A stretch of DNA of 64,000 nt from the NCBI GenBank assembly GCA_964464375.1, contig CAYXFU010000006.1, positions 1-64,000 on the forward strand, written 5' to 3'. Of the stretch, positions 59,963 through 64,000 are shown piece by piece; the stretch's first letter is position 1; every line of letters begins with the position of its first letter. The translations under genes and the position numbers were made by a program. This DNA is from CAIOZA01 sp964464375. Lineage in GTDB: Bacteria > Bacteroidota > Ignavibacteria > Kapaibacteriales > UBA2268. Under the pieces are notes generated by a model, which made no database searches, was not told where the DNA came from, and saw only the letters and a list, made by a program, of their open reading frames with translations.

Positions 59963-62443
59963 TTACTGAATTCTTATCTTTTGTCCCTTTTGTATTGATT
60001 TTTCGCTTAATTTTTTATTTTTTGATTTTAGTGATGTAATCGATACTCCGAATTTATCAGCAATTTCTTTAACTGTGTCACCTTTACGAACCACGTAGTA
60101 TTTAGGTAATTTATTAACTTTTTTTGATTGAGATACAGAGCTACCTTTGGATGGTTGATCTGGATAAATTTTGAGCTTAGTCCCAGAAAGAATTTTATTC
60201 CCTGATATAAGCTTAGGATTCCATTTTCTGAGTTCAGACTCTGTTACACCGTATTTTGCGGCAATGGATCCTACATTTTCGCCTTTTAGAACTTTATGTG
60301 ATGTCAGCTTTTTTCGGTCTTTAGCGCTAATATTTTCTTCAATTTCTTTTGCCTTTGAAGGTTTGGGATTAGCCAATCTTGAAACGTAAGCCTTATCTGC
60401 GGGTTTATCTTTAACTTTCACATTAGATGTAATAATTTTTAAGGATTGCCCGATCTTGGGATTAGCTAAAATCCTGTTCCATTTGCGGATATCCTGAACG
60501 GAAACATCGTAATCATCTGCTATCTGTGCTAAAGTTTCCCCGCTGCGAAGAACATGTTTGACCACAATTGGAGTAGTAATTTTCTTAATTGTTGTATTGG
60601 AAGCAGAAGCAGTAGTATTTATTGAAATCTTAAGTTCTCTGCCATTTTCGATTTCCTGTTGGTTGTAAGGTAGATTATTAAGGTTGCGGAGGTCAGTCAA
60701 TCTGACACCGTAACGTTGAGCAATACTGTATAAATTTTCACCTTTGACGACAGTGTGTGTAATAAACTGGCTATTAGCTGAAGTCAGGGTATCAACACTT
60801 ATTGGATCTGTGGATAGTGCTGATTGTTTCTGATTGTCCGGTTTTTGATCAGCCAGTTCAATTGAAGGTGTGATACTTTCGAGTGGAATTCGAAGAGTAG
60901 TACCTGATTTCAATTTTGTTCTAACACTTGTAATCGCATTTGCTGAAGCAAGAACTTCTGGAGTGATTCCGTATTTTCTTGAAATGGAAGTAATATTCTC
61001 GCCTTTAGCAACTGTGTATGTTACCCATGGCTGTTTCTCTTCGGGTGTAAGTGTAGAGAGTGCTGAAGCGAAAATTTGAGACGAACCCTCAGGTAAATTG
61101 AGCTTATACTCAGTCATGTCTGGTGGAGTGCAAGAACTAATTAATTCCGGATTATATTCAATGAACTTATCTATAGGTAGATTTGCACATTTTGCAAGTG
61201 CTTTAACACTTATAGGTTCTTTTAAAAGGAAAGATTCAGATTTAAATTCCTCCATAAGGTTAAGCTCTTCCGGCTTAATTCCATATTCTGTTGGATTGCT
61301 GATAACTTTAGCTGTTGCAATGAAAAGAGGAACATAATTTCTGGTTTCCTTAGGAAGAAAAGGTCTTAACTCCCAGTAATCGGGATTAGTCAGTCTGCTT
61401 TTTGCAATTGATTTACGCACACCGCCCTGACCGTAGTTATAAGCAGCCATTGCAAGATGCCAGTTACCAAGATCATTATAAAGGTCACGTAAATGCCTCA
61501 TAGCCGCACGAGTAGCCTTTTCGGGATTGCGTCTTTCATCTATCCATACGGAGCTGGTTTTATTTAATCCATAATCTTCTCCCGTTGATCGTATGAACTG
61601 CCACATGCCAACAGCTTTAGCCTTTGAAACAGCTAAAGGATTTAGAGCACTTTCGATCATTCCCAGATAAATCATTTCTTCAGGCATGTTTTCATCAGAA
61701 ATGATTTTTTTAATCATTGGTCCCCATTTTCCATATCGTTCCATGCAGTTTTTGAGAAATTTTCGACCAACTTTATTTTGAGTTAGAAATTCAATACTCT
61801 TCTGAACGTGTTCGTTATCGTCCATCGGAATTGTGAATTGTTTTTCGGGAGATTTTCCTGCTATTGCTTTACTCAAACTATCGTTTGCGTTAGTTTGAAT
61901 TGGCTGGATTTTAATTTTTTGATTTGATTTACTAACATCAATTTCAGCGAATAGTTTATCTCTAAATATAAACAAGGAGGATGTTTCGTCAAGCTTATCT
62001 ATATCCTGAACAAAACTTTCGTAATCTTCTATTATAGATTGCGCAAGGTCACTAAAATCATCGTTTTGTTCTATTCCGGGATAGCTAACCAGAGGGTTAA
62101 GCAGAGTTATTGCTTCCTCGAAATATTTAGTTGCATTCGTTGTATCCTTTCGTTCAATAAGGATAAGTGCCTGAAGATATTTTTGACGTGACATCTCCAA
62201 AATCTTCAGAACGTATTCATCCTTTGTTGATTTGGGCAGAGGTACTTCGTCAAGCTCAGCATATTCATCAGGATATAATTTCAGATCTTTAGGTTGCTTT
62301 GTTGTTTTTTTTGAGTTTGCTTGACTATTAGTGATATTATTATTCTGTGCCAATAAGTCTGAATCTACGTAAAGTAAAGACACTACCAGCAGAATGACCA
62401 ATAGTATATTATCTCGCTTACCAAAAGTAATGTGCATGTGCAT
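59963..62443 (-). CDS. MltD-type lytic transglycosylase with five LysM repeats
   Basis: 826 residues from the ATG at 62443, preceded by GTGGGGGA. Signal or membrane segment at about 16-30 (ILLVILLVVSLLYV). The N-terminal 200 residues are charged and helical. The SLT domain spans about 225-380 with MIESALNPLAVSKAKAVGMWQFI; Glu264 of this phrase is the catalytic acid. Then come DERRNPEKATRAAMRHLRDLY and AMAAYNYGQGGVRK. Five LysM peptidoglycan-binding repeats follow (YTVAKGENITSISRKYGI, HTVVKGENLYSIAQRYGV, HVLRSGETLAQIADDYDV, HKVLKGENVGSIAAKYGV, YVVRKGDTVKEIADKFGV), against two in E. coli MltD. It cleaves glycan strands to 1,6-anhydro ends. Confidence 0.94.
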   Translation of the reverse strand: MHMHITFGKRDNILLVILLVVSLLYVDSDLLAQNNNITNSQANSKKTTKQPKDLKLYPDEYAELDEVPLPKSTKDEYVLKILEMSRQKYLQALILIERKDTTNATKYFEEAITLLNPLVSYPGIEQNDDFSDLAQSIIEDYESFVQDIDKLDETSSLFIFRDKLFAEIDVSKSNQKIKIQPIQTNANDSLSKAIAGKSPEKQFTIPMDDNEHVQKSIEFLTQNKVGRKFLKNCMERYGKWGPMIKKIISDENMPEEMIYLGMIESALNPLAVSKAKAVGMWQFIRSTGEDYGLNKTSSVWIDERRNPEKATRAAMRHLRDLYNDLGNWHLAMAAYNYGQGGVRKSIAKSRLTNPDYWELRPFLPKETRNYVPLFIATAKVISNPTEYGIKPEELNLMEEFKSESFLLKEPISVKALAKCANLPIDKFIEYNPELISSCTPPDMTEYKLNLPEGSSQIFASALSTLTPEEKQPWVTYTVAKGENITSISRKYGITPEVLASANAITSVRTKLKSGTTLRIPLESITPSIELADQKPDNQKQSALSTDPISVDTLTSANSQFITHTVVKGENLYSIAQRYGVRLTDLRNLNNLPYNQQEIENGRELKISINTTASASNTTIKKITTPIVVKHVLRSGETLAQIADDYDVSVQDIRKWNRILANPKIGQSLKIITSNVKVKDKPADKAYVSRLANPKPSKAKEIEENISAKDRKKLTSHKVLKGENVGSIAAKYGVTESELRKWNPKLISGNKILSGTKLKIYPDQPSKGSSVSQSKKVNKLPKYYVVRKGDTVKEIADKFGVSITSLKSKNKKLSEKSIQKGQKIRIQ

Positions 62444-62596
62444 GAATTCCCCCACTCATTTTTTATGATAATTACAATATAAGTCTTTTATTTTACAAAG
62501 ACAAGTGAATTTTTATTAATAATTATTTGAACAACCTATTGTTACACCTCAAGAATATTGATATTTGATTCTTTAAGTGAATTTATTTTATAAAAA

Positions 62597-62623
62597 AAAT
62601 CCCTGATTTTGGTCAGGGATTTT
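62597..62623 (-). terminator. Intrinsic terminator of the RND permease gene
   Basis: Perfect stem AAAATCCCTGA / TCAGGGATTTT with loop TTTTGG, followed on the minus strand by a T-run. Confidence 0.9.
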
Positions 62624-62638
62624 AGATGAAAAGTGTTA

Positions 62639-64000
62639 TTAAGCATTGAGTTTTGCTTTTCTGTAAGCTTTCAATTCTTTTCTTCTTGCATATTTTACTT
62701 TGAATGCATACTGCATAAAGTACATACAAGGCACAACAACAAGAGTCAAGAATGTGGCAAATGTTAACCCAAATATAATAGCCCAAGCCAAAGGTCCCCA
62801 GAAGGCAGCACTGTCACCACCTACATAAATATGTGGATTAAGTTCAGATAGCATAGTTCCAAAATTGATGTTGAAACCAATGGCTAAAGGAACAACCCCT
62901 AGTACAGTTGCGGCAGCAGTCAGGGTAACAGGATTGAACCTTACAACTCCACCTTCAATAATAGATTGTCTTATTCTTGCTTTGTCGCCATGAATCATTT
63001 CAATAAAGTCAATCAACACAATACCGTTCTTGACCACAATACCAGCCAGAGCAACAACACCCACACCGGTAACTACAATCGAGAACGTAAACCTGAATAA
63101 TAGAAATCCAAGGAACACACCTATTGTACTTAGAATAACTTGAGTTATGATAATTATCGGTTTGACAGTCGAGTTAAACTGAGTAATAAGAACAATCATT
63201 ATCAGAAAAATAGCTATGATAAATGATGTACCCAGGAATGTTGCGGCTTCCTGCTGATCCTGCTGTTCACCTGTGAACTTGATATCGTATCCTTCAGGCA
63301 GATTCAACGATTTGGCAATTGATTCTATTTGACTGTTAATACTGTTTGCATTAAAACCAGTCAGAACATTCGAAGTCAATGTAATTGTTCTCTTCTGGTT
63401 CTTACGTGTAATGCCTGCAAAAGAGTATGAGTAATTAATTTTAACAACTGAAGAAATTGGTATTTGTCTGAACTGACCGGAACTCATTTCGCGGAAGGTT
63501 ATCGGCATATTCAGTATTGCATTAAGGTTCTTTCTGTATTGATCATCAAGCCTCACCATGATAGGGTAATCATCTTTGTCGTCTCTGAACTTGGATGCTT
63601 CTTTGCCGAATACTGCAGTACGCAACGACATTCCGATAAAACCACTGGACAAACCATAGTAATTAGCTCTGGCTCTATCCACAGTAAGAATTATTTCAGG
63701 TTTATTTTCCTGCAAATCAGAATTCAGTTTTTCTATACCTTCAATGTTCGATTTCTTTATGTTATCTCTCAACAATCTTTCTATTCGTACTAACTCTTCG
63801 AGATTATCACCACTCACTTCAATATTTATTGGCTTGCCGGTTGGCGGACCTCCTCGTTCTTGCTCAACTGCTATTTCAGCTCCAGGGTATGTCCCTACAC
63901 TTTTACGAACATCCTCGAGGCATTGTAAAGTAGAAAACCCGTTTCGTTTATTTGATTCAACAAAAGCTATTGTTATTTTTGCCTTATGTGGAGTAACTGC
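62639..64000 (-). CDS. RND-family efflux permease, C-terminal part (5' truncated by window)
   Basis: 454 codons are present and the frame stays open to the window edge, so the start lies beyond 64000. The sequence covers the second periplasmic loop (ERGGPPTGKPINIEVSGDNLEELVRIERLL) and the last membrane helices (FIIAIFLIMIVLITQFN, VILSTIGVFLGFLLF, VVALAGIVVKNGIVLIDFIEM, LTAAATVLGVVPLAIGF, ATFLTLVVVPCMYFM). These are the marks of AcrB/MdtC-type inner-membrane pumps driven by protons. The membrane-fusion and TolC partners are not in the window, and the exported substrate cannot be told. Confidence 0.93.
   Translation of the reverse strand, partial: AVTPHKAKITIAFVESNKRNGFSTLQCLEDVRKSVGTYPGAEIAVEQERGGPPTGKPINIEVSGDNLEELVRIERLLRDNIKKSNIEGIEKLNSDLQENKPEIILTVDRARANYYGLSSGFIGMSLRTAVFGKEASKFRDDKDDYPIMVRLDDQYRKNLNAILNMPITFREMSSGQFRQIPISSVVKINYSYSFAGITRKNQKRTITLTSNVLTGFNANSINSQIESIAKSLNLPEGYDIKFTGEQQDQQEAATFLGTSFIIAIFLIMIVLITQFNSTVKPIIIITQVILSTIGVFLGFLLFRFTFSIVVTGVGVVALAGIVVKNGIVLIDFIEMIHGDKARIRQSIIEGGVVRFNPVTLTAAATVLGVVPLAIGFNINFGTMLSELNPHIYVGGDSAAFWGPLAWAIIFGLTFATFLTLVVVPCMYFMQYAFKVKYARRKELKAYRKAKLNA

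Noticed and set aside
1..64000. tRNA or rRNA genes
   Set aside because: All gaps larger than 70 bases were read on both strands; none has a cloverleaf with a GTTCRA T-arm or rRNA-like sequence. Not a formal search.

Overview
The window looks like chromosomal DNA from an AT-rich, Gram-negative member of the Bacteroidota/Chlorobiota (FCB) group, plausibly a Kapabacteria- or Ignavibacteria-like lineage. The lineage is an inference, because no rRNA or other phylogenetic marker is present. The supporting evidence is: several secreted proteins ending in type A sorting domains of the type IX secretion system (T9SS), a PorV-family protein, a GWxTD protein, LptD, LpxL and WaaF homologues (an LPS-type outer membrane), and promoters of the Bacteroidota kind (TTTG, 20 bases, TAnnTTTG). 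Genes mostly use GGAG-type ribosome binding sites. No rRNA, tRNA, transposase or CRISPR array was seen.

Layout. 1-3569: three consecutive T9SS cargo genes, the first cut by the window edge. 3600-7053 (minus): lptD and a LolB-like lipoprotein. 7174-9480: pterin synthase, folE, rnhB, an orphan Phd-like antitoxin and a DUF2442 gene. 9572-10474: a FISUMP-domain secreted protein. 10622-14232: methylcrotonyl-CoA carboxylase, with its alpha chain split in two by one in-frame stop. 14371-17973: poorly conserved envelope genes, an orphan T9SS tail and an 0.9-kb repeat-rich non-coding block. 17974-23875: sucC, then tsaD, cinA and rpsA on the minus strand. 24080-28953 (minus): a small protein/HDOD/histidine-kinase operon, a pseudouridine synthase, a hydrolase-like protein lacking its nucleophile, and an M15 peptidase. 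29034-33976: a CoA-binding protein and a 1410-residue secreted IgGFc-binding-like protein. 34210-47447: an ECF sigma factor, an anti-sigma/beta-barrel protein, a T9SS cargo, a TonB-dependent receptor, a 1571-residue secreted protein and a PorV-family protein, which look like one regulated surface system. 47528-50909: GWxTD protein, LpxL and WaaF homologues. 50961-54567 (minus): VapBC with a broken toxin, a GT10 fucosyltransferase, an EVE protein, a lipoprotein, a MarR regulator and a Mor-like regulator. 54738-55789: a CI/LexA-like repressor divided into separate HTH and S24 genes. 56432-58597: another T9SS cargo. 58836-64000 (minus): a CheB homologue without its catalytic Ser and His, an MltD/LysM transglycosylase and an RND permease cut by the window edge.

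The most unusual signal is a set of unrelated palindromes (at least six sequence types) inserted in frame at the same two positions of the T9SS sorting domain in five different genes. Each insertion adds a short peptide between conserved beta-strand segments. Related palindromes also lie in the non-coding DNA, including an array of mini-hairpins with about 52-bp spacing and compensating stem changes at 17414-17625. Two genes carry near-identical DNA over this part of the domain, which suggests that the domain is exchanged as a cassette.
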